From JAKZSU01 sp047517485 (GTDB lineage Bacteria; Pseudomonadota; Alphaproteobacteria; UBA7887): a stretch of 43,125 nt of DNA. Below, in pieces: positions 32,443 to 40,787 of this stretch; position 1 is the stretch's first letter, and every line of letters begins with the position of its first letter. The notes under the pieces were generated by a model. The model did not search any database and had not been told where the DNA came from. It saw nothing but the letters and a program-made list of their open reading frames with translations. The translations under genes and the position numbers were made by a program. Location of the stretch: NCBI GenBank assembly GCA_047517485.1, contig JAKZSU010000001.1, positions 1-43,125 of the forward strand. Direction: 5' to 3'.

Positions 32443-33640
32443 AGGCCTTGATCTTGGGCGCGATCGACTCGCGCCAGCGGCGGCCGTTGAAAATGCCGTA
32501 ATGGCCAACCCCCTTTTGCTCGTGGTGCAGCTGCATCGCGGCGGGGATGTTCGGACACAAATGATGCGCCACCCGGGTCTGCCCTGGCGCGGAAATATCG
32601 TCGAGCGCGCCCTCGACGGTCATCAGCGCGGTCTTGGTGATCGCCGCCGGTTCGATCACGCGGCCACGCGACGTCATGCGGCCGCGCGGCAGGTGGTGCT
32701 CCTTGAACACCACCTTGACGGTCTGGAGATAATATTCCGCGGTCATGTCCATCACCGCGCGGTATTCCTCGTAGAAATCCTGTTTCTTCTGCGCGCTTTC
32801 GCCGTCGCCTTCGACGAGATGACGAAAGATTTCGCCATGGGCCTCGAGATGACGGTCCATATTCAAGCTCATGAACCCGGCGAGCTGGAGGAATCCGGGA
32901 TAGACCCGGCGCATCATCCCCGGGTTGGGCCACGGCACCCGGACGATCGCGTGACGCTCGAACCAGCCGAGCGACAGGGTCTCGGCCATGGTGTTGATCT
33001 CGGTTGGATTGACCCTGGTATCGATCGGCCCGCCCATCAGCACCATCGACGCGGGGGCGCACGGATCATCGTCCGCCGCCATCATCGAGACCGCGGCAAG
33101 CACCGGCACCGACGGCTGGCAGACCGCCAGGACGTGGGTATCGGGGCCCAACTCGTGCAGCCAATCGACCAGATAATCGATGTAGTCGTCGAGATCGAAG
33201 TGGCCCTCGAAGAGCGGCGCGGTGCGCGCGTCGCGCCAGTCGGTGATAAAAACCTGGTGATCTGGCAGCATCGCCTCGACAGTGCCGCGCAGAAGGGTGG
33301 CGTAATGACCCGACATCGGCGCGACAATCAGCAGCTTGGGGTCGTCGCGGTCGGCCGCGCGTGCGAAATGCTTGAGCTGACCGAAGCCGCGCCGAGCGAC
33401 GATTTGCTCGGTCACCGCCACCGCTTCGCCATCGATCACCGTGTGATCGAGACCGAAACGCGGCTTGCCATAGCGTCGCGTGGCGTGCTCGAACACTTCG
33501 ACCGCGGCCGCGGCATAGCGCCCCGGCGGCGTCGCCCCCACCGGATTAAGCGGATGTTGCAACAGTTTAAGGCCTTGATCGGCGAGAATGCGGACCGGTG
33601 CGACAGCCGCGTGCTGCATTTCATAAAGGTGGTAAAGCAT
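32414..33640 (-). CDS. phaZ: Intracellular polyhydroxyalkanoate depolymerase
   Basis: It degrades stored PHB granules. It is 408 aa from MLYHLYEMQHAAVAPVR, the standard N-terminus of the intracellular PhaZ family; a start at 33745 is not conserved. The lipase-like box has cysteine in place of serine, LAVCQPSVPVLAA (C174), as in Ralstonia PhaZa1. VFITDWRDART, NMDRHLEAHGEIFRHLVEGD and the C-terminal VGHYGIFNGRRWR are also typical. No signal peptide is present, consistent with a cytosolic granule enzyme. No PHA synthase is in the window. Confidence 0.94.
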   Translation of the reverse strand: MLYHLYEMQHAAVAPVRILADQGLKLLQHPLNPVGATPPGRYAAAAVEVFEHATRRYGKPRFGLDHTVIDGEAVAVTEQIVARRGFGQLKHFARAADRDDPKLLIVAPMSGHYATLLRGTVEAMLPDHQVFITDWRDARTAPLFEGHFDLDDYIDYLVDWLHELGPDTHVLAVCQPSVPVLAAVSMMAADDDPCAPASMVLMGGPIDTRVNPTEINTMAETLSLGWFERHAIVRVPWPNPGMMRRVYPGFLQLAGFMSLNMDRHLEAHGEIFRHLVEGDGESAQKKQDFYEEYRAVMDMTAEYYLQTVKVVFKEHHLPRGRMTSRGRVIEPAAITKTALMTVEGALDDISAPGQTRVAHHLCPNIPAAMQLHHEQKGVGHYGIFNGRRWRESIAPKIKAFIRAQSRQK

Positions 33641-33772
33641 GGCGCCCCCAAGGCCGGAGTGGACGACCTCGAGCAGGGCGCCGCGTGGAGCCCAGAGTAT
33701 GACCGTCAAGGACCATAGCGGTCCAGAAAATTGTGCATTGCACAAATTAAGCGCGGAATTCGGCGGGCGCGA

Positions 33773-34312
33773 TCAGTCGTCGGGCTGCGCGAGCACCTTG
33801 ACCATGTACCACTCGTCATCGCGGTCGCGCGCCGCCTCGTGGACGAAACCCTGTTTGCCATAGAACACGATGCTGCGCTCGTTCTTGCCGTGCACGGTGA
33901 GGAAATAGCGCCGCGCCCCGCTCGCCGCGAGCTGCATTTCGGCGTGGGTCAGCAAGCGTCTGCCGATGCCGCCGCTCCACCACCGTGGATCGATGTAAAG
34001 GCGATAGAGCTCGGGCCCGCCGCCACGATCGCCGAATTGCGAGAACCCGAGCACCCGGCCCTGATGGACGGCGACGAGAAACGTCGCCCGACGATTGCCC
34101 AGGGCGGCGCGAAGACTGACCCGGCCATAGGCGCTGCCGAGAAACGCATCGATCGATTCCGGCGAAAATATATGCCGATACGCGTTGTGCCAACTGGCGC
34201 GCGCGACCGCCTGAATACCCGCGATGTCGCCGCGTCTTGCGGGACGGACTTCATACTCGAGCGGCTTTTGCAGATTGCTTTGTCGCGTCACCCGGGGGGG
34301 ATCATCCTTCAT
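33773..34312 (-). CDS. GNAT family N-acetyltransferase
   Basis: This 179-aa protein has the single GNAT domain: VRPARRGDIAGIQAVARASW (alpha-1 region), FLVAVHQGRVLGFSQFGD, then LYRLYIDPRWWSGGIGRRLL with the acetyl-CoA loop (W-x-GGIGRRL), and FYGKQGFVHEA at the end. Substrate is unknown. The start is the first ATG and lacks an evident ribosome site. It is divergent from ubiD with about 95 nt between them. Confidence 0.88.
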   Translation of the reverse strand: MKDDPPRVTRQSNLQKPLEYEVRPARRGDIAGIQAVARASWHNAYRHIFSPESIDAFLGSAYGRVSLRAALGNRRATFLVAVHQGRVLGFSQFGDRGGGPELYRLYIDPRWWSGGIGRRLLTHAEMQLAASGARRYFLTVHGKNERSIVFYGKQGFVHEAARDRDDEWYMVKVLAQPDD

Positions 34313-34407
34313 GTATCGTCTATATAGAACGCCCCCTCGACCAGGCTAAGCCCGATCGAAGGGAATGTGATATATGAACAAATCCCTTAGGGATCGATTG
34401 CCTTACC

Positions 34408-35916
34408 ATGCCGTATCGTTCGCTCCGTGACTTTATATCGGCGCTCGAGGAAGCCGGTCAATTGGTGCGCGTCAGCACGCCGGTTTCGCCCAATCTCGAA
34501 ATGACCGAGATCCAAACCCGGCTGCTCGACGAGGGCGGACCCGCGGTTTTGTTCGAGCAACCGACCCGCGACGACGGTACGGTTTACCAAATGCCGGTGC
34601 TGGTCAACCTTTTCGGCACCGTCGAGCGCGTCGCCATGGGCATGGGACGCAAACCCGATGAGCTCCGCGAGGTCGGCGAAACCCTGGCCTTCCTACGCCA
34701 GCCGGAGCCGCCGGCGGGCTGGCGCGAGGCCCTCGATTTATTGCCCTTGGCGAAAACCGTGCTGGCGATGCGGCCCAAGACAGTGCGCGGCGGTCCGGTC
34801 CAGGACGTGGTGCTGACCGGCGACGAGATCGATCTCGGCGCACTGCCGATCCAAACCTGCTGGCCGGGCGAGCCGGCACCGTTGATTACCTGGCCGATTG
34901 TCGTCACCCAGGGGCCGGGCAGCGAGCACGAGGACGATTTCAATCTCGGCATTTACCGGATGCAGGTCACCGGCCGCGACCACACCCTGATGCGCTGGCT
35001 ACGCCATCGCGGCGGCGCGCAACATCACGCCCGTTGGGCGGCGGAGAAGCGCGAACCGCTGCCCGCCGCGGTGGTGATCGGCGCCGATCCCGCCACCATC
35101 CTCGCCGCGGTGACCCCGGTTCCCGATACGCTTTCGGAATATCAGTTCGCCGGCCTGCTGCGCGACGAACGGGTCGAACTGGTCGACTGCAAGACGGTGC
35201 CGCTGAAAGTCCCGGCCGCGGCCGAGATCGTGCTCGAGGGCCATGTGTCGCTCGACGACTACGACGACGAAGGCCCCTACGGCGACCACACCGGCTATTA
35301 CAACGCGGTCGAGCGTTTTCCACGCTTTCGCATTAGCGCGATAACCCGGCGGCGCGACCCGATCTATCTCTCGACCTTCACCGGCCGGCCGCCGGATGAG
35401 CCCAGCGTACTCGGCCAAGCGCTCAACGAGATCTTCGTGCCGCTGATCCGTCAGCAATTCCCCGAGGTCGTCGATTTCTGGCTGCCGCCCGAGGGCTGCA
35501 GCTATCGCATCGCCGTGGTGTCGATGAAGAAGGCGTATCCCGGACACGCGCGCCGCATCATGATGGCGGTCTGGTCGTATATGCGGCAGTTCCTCTATAC
35601 CAAGCTGGTGATCGTCGTCGACGACGACATCGACGCGCGCGACTGGAAGGACGTGATGTGGGCGGTGTCGACCCGGATGGATCCCGGCCGCGACGTGATG
35701 ATTGTCGAGAACACCCCTATCGACAGCCTCGATTTCGCCAGTCCCGAACCCGGGCTCGGCGGCAAGATGGGTCTCGACGCGACCACCAAGATCCCACCCG
35801 AAACCGCGCGCGATTGGGGGACCAAAATTCGCATGACCGACGAAATGATCGAGACCGTGACCCGCAAATGGGCCGACTACGGCCTGCCCGGCACCGGCAA
35901 GGCGATTTGGAATTGA
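34408..35916 (+). CDS. ubiD: 4-hydroxy-3-polyprenylbenzoate decarboxylase
   Basis: This prenylated-FMN-dependent decarboxylase of ubiquinone synthesis has 502 aa. Family motifs are MPYRSLRDFISALEEAGQLV, HTLMRWLRHRGGAQHHA, the catalytic region GPYGDHTGYYN (Glu-Arg-Glu network nearby at LEGHVSLDDY) and VVVDDDIDARDWKDVMWA. It should need a UbiX flavin prenyltransferase, which is not in the window. It is the first gene of the plus-strand run that ends at the ABC transporter. A small palindrome (ATCCC-TTA-GGGAT, 34381-34393) sits just before the start. Confidence 0.96.
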   Translation: MPYRSLRDFISALEEAGQLVRVSTPVSPNLEMTEIQTRLLDEGGPAVLFEQPTRDDGTVYQMPVLVNLFGTVERVAMGMGRKPDELREVGETLAFLRQPEPPAGWREALDLLPLAKTVLAMRPKTVRGGPVQDVVLTGDEIDLGALPIQTCWPGEPAPLITWPIVVTQGPGSEHEDDFNLGIYRMQVTGRDHTLMRWLRHRGGAQHHARWAAEKREPLPAAVVIGADPATILAAVTPVPDTLSEYQFAGLLRDERVELVDCKTVPLKVPAAAEIVLEGHVSLDDYDDEGPYGDHTGYYNAVERFPRFRISAITRRRDPIYLSTFTGRPPDEPSVLGQALNEIFVPLIRQQFPEVVDFWLPPEGCSYRIAVVSMKKAYPGHARRIMMAVWSYMRQFLYTKLVIVVDDDIDARDWKDVMWAVSTRMDPGRDVMIVENTPIDSLDFASPEPGLGGKMGLDATTKIPPETARDWGTKIRMTDEMIETVTRKWADYGLPGTGKAIWN

Positions 35917-36851
35917 CCGCGCCGTGGCTGGCGCGCGCGATTCTGCTGCTGGTCGCGGCAACGTTTTGCGCGACGCCGGGGCTCGCCAAGGAGCTGGTCA
36001 ACGGCCAAGGCATACTGTGGCGGATCGATCATGGCGCGGTTCCGCCGAGCCATCTGTTCGGCACCATGCACAGCGCCGACGAGCGCGTCCTCGACATGCC
36101 GGCGGGCGCGCAAGCGGCGTTCGAGGCCGCCGATACCCTGGCGCTCGAGCTGTTGCTGGCGCTCCCGGAGGCGAAGCAAAAGGCGGCGATGGTGCTCGGT
36201 CAATCGTTTCTCCTGACCGACGGGCGATCGCTCGACGCGTTGATCGGCGAGCACCGGTTCGCGGCGGTCTCGGCCGCCATGGCGCGCATCGGCCTGCCGC
36301 CCTTGGTCGCCCGTATCATGAAGCCCTGGTCCGCCTATCTGCTGGTCAACGCGCCGCCGCCCCGTCTCGACGCCGATGGGGCGCCGATCCCCGCGCTCGA
36401 TGCCCGCCTCGAACTCGACGCCCGCGCCGCCGGCAAGACGTTGGTCGCGCTCGAATCGATCGAGGAACAGGCCGACCTCTTCGCAAGCAAGGACGAGGCC
36501 GCCGAAATCCAACTGCTCAGTCAGCTGGTCGATACCGGCGAAGCGCGCGGCGGCCTGACGCGCTATCTCGACGCCTTGTTCTCGCTGATGCTCGAGCTCT
36601 ACGATACCGAGGATATCGGCACGATTATCGAAATTACCCAGCCACCGATGCCGCCCGAGGATCAGGCGGCGCTGGAGATGTTCATGGAGCGCGCCATATG
36701 GCGCCGCAACGCGCGCATGGTCGACCGCATGGACAGCTTGATCGCCCACGGCAACGCCTTCATCGCGATCGGCGCCGCGCATCTCCCGGGCGACCAGGGC
36801 CTGGTGAATTTGCTTGCCGAAAAGGGCTATACGATCACCCGTGTGCAATAG
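35913..36851 (+). CDS. TraB/GumN family protein, intact copy
   Basis: This 312-aa secreted protein has a TTG start overlapping the ubiD stop (TTGA). Its signal peptide has the core AILLLVAATFCATPGLAK. TraB/TIKI-superfamily signatures are the first GxxH in HLFGTMHSADERVLDMP and the second in AIGAAHLPGDQGLVNLL near the C-terminus, so both putative metal-ligand histidines are intact. The family includes predicted metal-dependent proteases, but bacterial GumN function is not settled. The next gene is a same-length paralogue, a tandem duplication. Confidence 0.85.
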   Translation: MTAPWLARAILLLVAATFCATPGLAKELVNGQGILWRIDHGAVPPSHLFGTMHSADERVLDMPAGAQAAFEAADTLALELLLALPEAKQKAAMVLGQSFLLTDGRSLDALIGEHRFAAVSAAMARIGLPPLVARIMKPWSAYLLVNAPPPRLDADGAPIPALDARLELDARAAGKTLVALESIEEQADLFASKDEAAEIQLLSQLVDTGEARGGLTRYLDALFSLMLELYDTEDIGTIIEITQPPMPPEDQAALEMFMERAIWRRNARMVDRMDSLIAHGNAFIAIGAAHLPGDQGLVNLLAEKGYTITRVQ

Positions 36852-36871
36852 CCGGAAGCGGGCGAGCCGTT

Positions 36872-37810
36872 ATGAAAATGATTGCCAAGACACTTCGCGC
36901 CTGCCTGCTGGTCGCGCTGTCGTTCACCGCGACACCGGGGCTCGCCGAGGACGTCCTCTATGGCCAAGGAATATTTTGGCGTATCGACTATGGCGCCGTC
37001 GCGCCGAGCTATTTGCTGGGCACCATGCACACCGCCGACGAACGCGTGCTCGACATGCCCAGTGGCGCCCGAGAGGCCTTCGAAGCGTCCGATACGGTTG
37101 CCCTCGAACTCTTGCTGGCCGGACCCCACGCGCAATATAGAGCCGCGATGGCACAGCTGGCGGGTTTCTTTCTGACCGAAGGGCGAACCCTCGACATGCT
37201 GATCGGCGAGCCGCGGTTCGAGGCGCTATCGACGGTGCTCGCGGAACGCGGAATACCGCCAATGTTATCGCGGCTGATGAATCCATGGGCCGCGTTTATA
37301 ATTCTCCAATGGCCACCGCCGCGGCTCGACGCGGCTGGCGTTGAGATCGAACCGCTCGATTCCCGGCTCGAAATCGATGCCCGCGCCGCCGGTAAGCGAC
37401 TATTCGCCCTCGAGGCAACGAAAGAACAATCCGAACTGATGGCCAGCAATGACGAAGCGTTCGAGACCTGGCTGCTGACCGAGGTCATCGACGCCGGCGA
37501 AGCGAACGGGGGTCTGGCCGCCTATTTAGCCGCCTCGCACGCGCAGTCTCTCGACCGCTATGACGCCGAGGACATCGCGACGATACTCGAGGATTCCCAA
37601 GCGCCGCTGCCGCCCACGCAGAAGGCGGCGAACGAGAGATTCATGAAGCGCTTTCTCTGGCGGCGCAACGCCCGCATGGTCTAGCGGATGATCAGCCTGA
37701 TCGTCCGCGGCAATAGCTTTATCGCGATCGGCGCGGCGCATCTGCCGAGCGAAAAGGGAATAGTGAACATGCTGGTCAAACGAGGCTATAAGGTAACCCG
37801 CGTGCAATAG
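36872..37810 (+). pseudogene. TraB/GumN paralogue interrupted by one in-frame TAG
   Basis: The second tandem copy is 939 nt, exactly the length of its neighbour. It starts MKMIAKTLRACLLVALSFTA (signal peptide) and keeps the first GxxH in LLGTMHTADERVLDMP. At 37682-37684 a TAG replaces the codon aligned with Asp in NARMVDRMDSLI of the intact copy. Beyond it the frame stays open and conserved: SLIVRGNSFIAIGAAHLPSE and GYKVTRVQ, closing at the homologous stop. The truncated product (270 aa) would lose the second GxxH. It is probably a recent pseudogene; readthrough or a sequencing error cannot be excluded. No other damage is seen. Confidence 0.85.
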
Positions 37811-37839
37811 CCGCGACCAAATCACAATATACCGGCCCG

Positions 37840-38637
37840 ATGCTCAACGAACGAAACCGCACAGCCTACCTACGCGATGGATGGGTGACACCGGCATGGC
37901 GCCTCCCGAGCGCGATACACCGCTCCGTGTGCCAGGCGGTCGACGCTCTGATTGCGGCGAATCCCGAGCACCGGCCCGAGCAGATCGTCTGCCCGCACAT
38001 CGTCGGCGGGGCGGACGGCTCGCTGGCCCGCGACGAAGCGCTGGCCGACAGGTTCCTCGACCTCTGCCGCCACTCCGAAATCGTCGCCATGGTTGCCGAC
38101 TTGATCGGCGACGACGTCATTCTTTGGGGCAGCCAATTGTTTTGCAAACCGGCGGGCGACGGCATGGCGATCCCGTGGCACCAAGACGGCCACTATTGGC
38201 CGATCCGCCCGCTCGCCGCTTGCTCGGTGTGGATCGCGATCGACGCATCGAGCCCGGAGAACGGCTGTATGCGGGTGATCCCCGGCAGCCATCGGCGCGG
38301 CTTGATCGCCCATCAAAGCGACGACGATCCGACTCTGGCACTCAATCGAGCAATCCCCGACACCGGCATCGACCCAGGCGCCGCCGTTGACATCGCTCTC
38401 GAACCGGGCCAGGTGTCGCTTCATGACGTCAACATCGTGCATGGCTCGGCGCCCAATCGATCGCCGCGGCGACGCGCCGCGATGGTCCTGCGCTATATGC
38501 CCGCGACCTCGGCGTTCGTCCGTGATGTCGACGACCAGGTGATGGCCAACGGCGCGCGCATTCATTTCGCCGATCGACCGATCTGGCTGGTCCACGGCGA
38601 AAACCGCAATCATGAAAACAAGATGCTGCGGCATTGA
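37840..38637 (+). CDS. Phytanoyl-CoA dioxygenase (PhyH) family protein
   Basis: This 265-aa Fe(II)/2-oxoglutarate-dependent oxygenase has the facial triad: H114 and D116 in IPWHQDGHYWPI and H201 in DVNIVHGSAPNRS, with a nearby Arg in SPRRRAAMVLRY for 2-oxoglutarate. ENGCMRVIPGSHRRG is characteristic of PhyH. Its substrate is unknown. It lies 29 nt after the second TraB copy and 24 nt before pmbA in the same direction. Confidence 0.92.
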   Translation: MLNERNRTAYLRDGWVTPAWRLPSAIHRSVCQAVDALIAANPEHRPEQIVCPHIVGGADGSLARDEALADRFLDLCRHSEIVAMVADLIGDDVILWGSQLFCKPAGDGMAIPWHQDGHYWPIRPLAACSVWIAIDASSPENGCMRVIPGSHRRGLIAHQSDDDPTLALNRAIPDTGIDPGAAVDIALEPGQVSLHDVNIVHGSAPNRSPRRRAAMVLRYMPATSAFVRDVDDQVMANGARIHFADRPIWLVHGENRNHENKMLRH

Positions 38638-38661
38638 CGCGGACATAACAAAGGGATTGGC

Positions 38662-40005
38662 ATGCTCGACAATACTAACGATCTCGATCGCCTCGCCGAT
38701 CTGATCGCCAAGGCGACCGCCGCCGGCGCCGACGCGGCGGATGCCATGCAGGTGCGCTCGACGTCGCTCGACGCCTCGTGGAGGATGGGCAAGAACGAGG
38801 GCGTCCAGCGCTCGGAAGCCAGCGATTTAGGCCTCAGGGTATTGGTCGGCGTCCGCCAAGCGGTGGTCTCGACCACCGACCTCGCCGAGAATGCGCTCGC
38901 CGAGCTCGTCGAACGTGCGATCGCGATGGCGCGCGCGGTGCCGGAAGATCCCAATTGCGGACTCGCCGATCCCGACCTGCTGGCCACGTCGATCCCCGAC
39001 CTCGATCTCGCGGACCCAACCGAGCCAGACTCGGCGGCCCTGCTCGCCCTCGCGGCTGAAGCCGAGGACGCGGCACGTGGCGTCGCTGGCATAACCAACA
39101 GCGAAGGCGCCGAGATGAGTTGGGGACAGAGCACCGTCGCGCTGGCCAACAGCGACCGCTTCGCCGGCGGGTTCGCGGGCACCCGGTTTACCGTCGTTGC
39201 CTCGGTGGTCGCCGGCACGGACACCGGGATGGAACGCGATTACGAATATCACACCGCGCGCCACCTTGCGGACCTCGAGTCGCCCGCCGATATCGGCCGT
39301 CAAGCCGGCGAGCGCGCGGTCTCCCGGCTCAATCCCCGCAAACAGAAAAGCGGCCAATATCCGGTGGTGTTCGATCCGCGCGTCTCGGGCGGTTTTCTCC
39401 GTCTGCTGGCGATGTCGATTTTGGGCAACGCGATCGTCCGCGGCACCAGTTTTCTCCAGGATAAGATCGACACCCAATTGTTCGCCGACGGCGTCACCGT
39501 GATCGACGATCCGTTGCGCGTGCGTGGCCTGTCGTCGCGCCCGTTCGACGGCGAGGCGGTGACGTGTCGGCCGATGACGGTGATCGAGGACGGGCGTTTG
39601 GCGACCTGGATCCTCGATTCGCGCTCGGCCCGCCAGCTTGAACTCGCCACCACCGGACACGCCTCGCGCGGGCCGTCGTCGTCGCCGTCGCCGTCACCGA
39701 GCAATCTCTACATGGCGCCCGGCCCGCACACCCGCGAGGCCATGCTCGGGGCGATCGACAGCGGCTTCTACGTCACCGAGATGATGGGCATGAGTTTCAA
39801 CAGCACCACCGGCGACTACAGCCGCGGCGCCGCCGGGTTCTGGATCGAAAACGGCGAGCTCACCTATCCGGTGAGCGAGATGACGGTCGCCGGCAATCTG
39901 CTCGAGATGTTCCCCCAGATGACCCCGGCGAGCGATCTCACCTTTCGCTTTGGCACCGATGTGCCCACTTTGCGGGTCGACGGCTTGACCGTCGCGGGCC
40001 TGTGA
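38662..40005 (+). CDS. pmbA: Metalloprotease subunit PmbA/TldE
   Basis: This 447-aa protein is the non-catalytic partner of TldD. It lacks HExxxH, as expected for PmbA. The family pattern is LDASWRMGKNEGVQRSEASD, LGLRVLVGVRQAVVSTTDL, the SGGFLRLLAMSILGNAIVRG block and the C-terminal MGMSFNSTTGDYSRGAAGFW and GNLLEMFPQMT. A short serine/proline repeat (SPSPSPS) is inserted in GPSSSPSPSPSNLYMAPG, within a region known to vary. tldD is at 26889. Its stop overlaps the cysQ start (GTGA). Confidence 0.95.
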   Translation: MLDNTNDLDRLADLIAKATAAGADAADAMQVRSTSLDASWRMGKNEGVQRSEASDLGLRVLVGVRQAVVSTTDLAENALAELVERAIAMARAVPEDPNCGLADPDLLATSIPDLDLADPTEPDSAALLALAAEAEDAARGVAGITNSEGAEMSWGQSTVALANSDRFAGGFAGTRFTVVASVVAGTDTGMERDYEYHTARHLADLESPADIGRQAGERAVSRLNPRKQKSGQYPVVFDPRVSGGFLRLLAMSILGNAIVRGTSFLQDKIDTQLFADGVTVIDDPLRVRGLSSRPFDGEAVTCRPMTVIEDGRLATWILDSRSARQLELATTGHASRGPSSSPSPSPSNLYMAPGPHTREAMLGAIDSGFYVTEMMGMSFNSTTGDYSRGAAGFWIENGELTYPVSEMTVAGNLLEMFPQMTPASDLTFRFGTDVPTLRVDGLTVAGL

Positions 40006-40787
40006 ACGCGGCAACCCTCGACGACCATCGTTTACTGTGCGAGGCCGTCCGCGACGCCGGCGCGATCGCGCTCGACTACTTCCAACGCGGCTTCGAGGTC
40101 CGTGAAAAGAACCCCGGCGATCCAGTGACGGACGCCGATATCGCGGTCGATGAGGCACTGAAATCGCGGCTCATGGGCGCGCGGCCCGACTATGGCTGGA
40201 TGTCGGAGGAAACCGAGGACGATCTGGCGCGTATGGCGGCGCCGCGGACCTGGATCGTCGATCCTATCGACGGCACAAAGGGGTTTGTCGACGGCAACCA
40301 CCAATGGGTGGTCTCGGCCGCTCTGGTCGAGGCCGGACGGCCGGTATGCGCCGTGGTGTTCAATCCCGGCACCGGTCAATTCGTCGACGCCTACAAGAGC
40401 GGCGGCGCCCGGCTCGACGGCGAGCCGGTGCGCGCCACCCGGGTGGCCTCGCTTGCCGCCGCCACGTTGGGCTCGAGCCACAACGAACAGCGTCGCGAGC
40501 TGTGGCAACACCTGTTTCCCGAAAGCCAAATCGAGGTGGTCGATGCGATCGCCTACAAGATCGCCCTGGTCGCCATTGGCGCGCACGACGGGGTGATCGC
40601 GCTCAGACCAAAAAGCGATTGGGACATCGCCGCCGGCGACCTGCTGGTGACCGAGGCCGGTGGGGTGATGACCGACGCCGACGGCAACCGGCTGATCTAC
40701 AACCAGGAAGACGTGCGCAAACCTCATCTGGTGGCTTCGGGGGCAGTGATTTATCCGGCCTTGCGCGCCGCGCTCGACCGCCGATGA
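40002..40787 (+). CDS. cysQ: 3'(2'),5'-bisphosphate nucleotidase / inositol-phosphatase family
   Basis: This 261-aa protein starts at a GTG overlapping the pmbA stop. The Li-sensitive phosphatase motifs are DPVTDADIAVDEAL, SEETEDD, WIVDPIDGTKGFVDG (D87, D90) and WDIAAGDLLVTEAGG. This fits CysQ, which removes 3'-phosphoadenosine 5'-phosphate, or a related histidinol-/inositol-phosphate phosphatase; GTKGFVDG favours CysQ. It overlaps the ABC transporter start by four bases (ATGA). Confidence 0.85.
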   Translation: MNAATLDDHRLLCEAVRDAGAIALDYFQRGFEVREKNPGDPVTDADIAVDEALKSRLMGARPDYGWMSEETEDDLARMAAPRTWIVDPIDGTKGFVDGNHQWVVSAALVEAGRPVCAVVFNPGTGQFVDAYKSGGARLDGEPVRATRVASLAAATLGSSHNEQRRELWQHLFPESQIEVVDAIAYKIALVAIGAHDGVIALRPKSDWDIAAGDLLVTEAGGVMTDADGNRLIYNQEDVRKPHLVASGAVIYPALRAALDRR

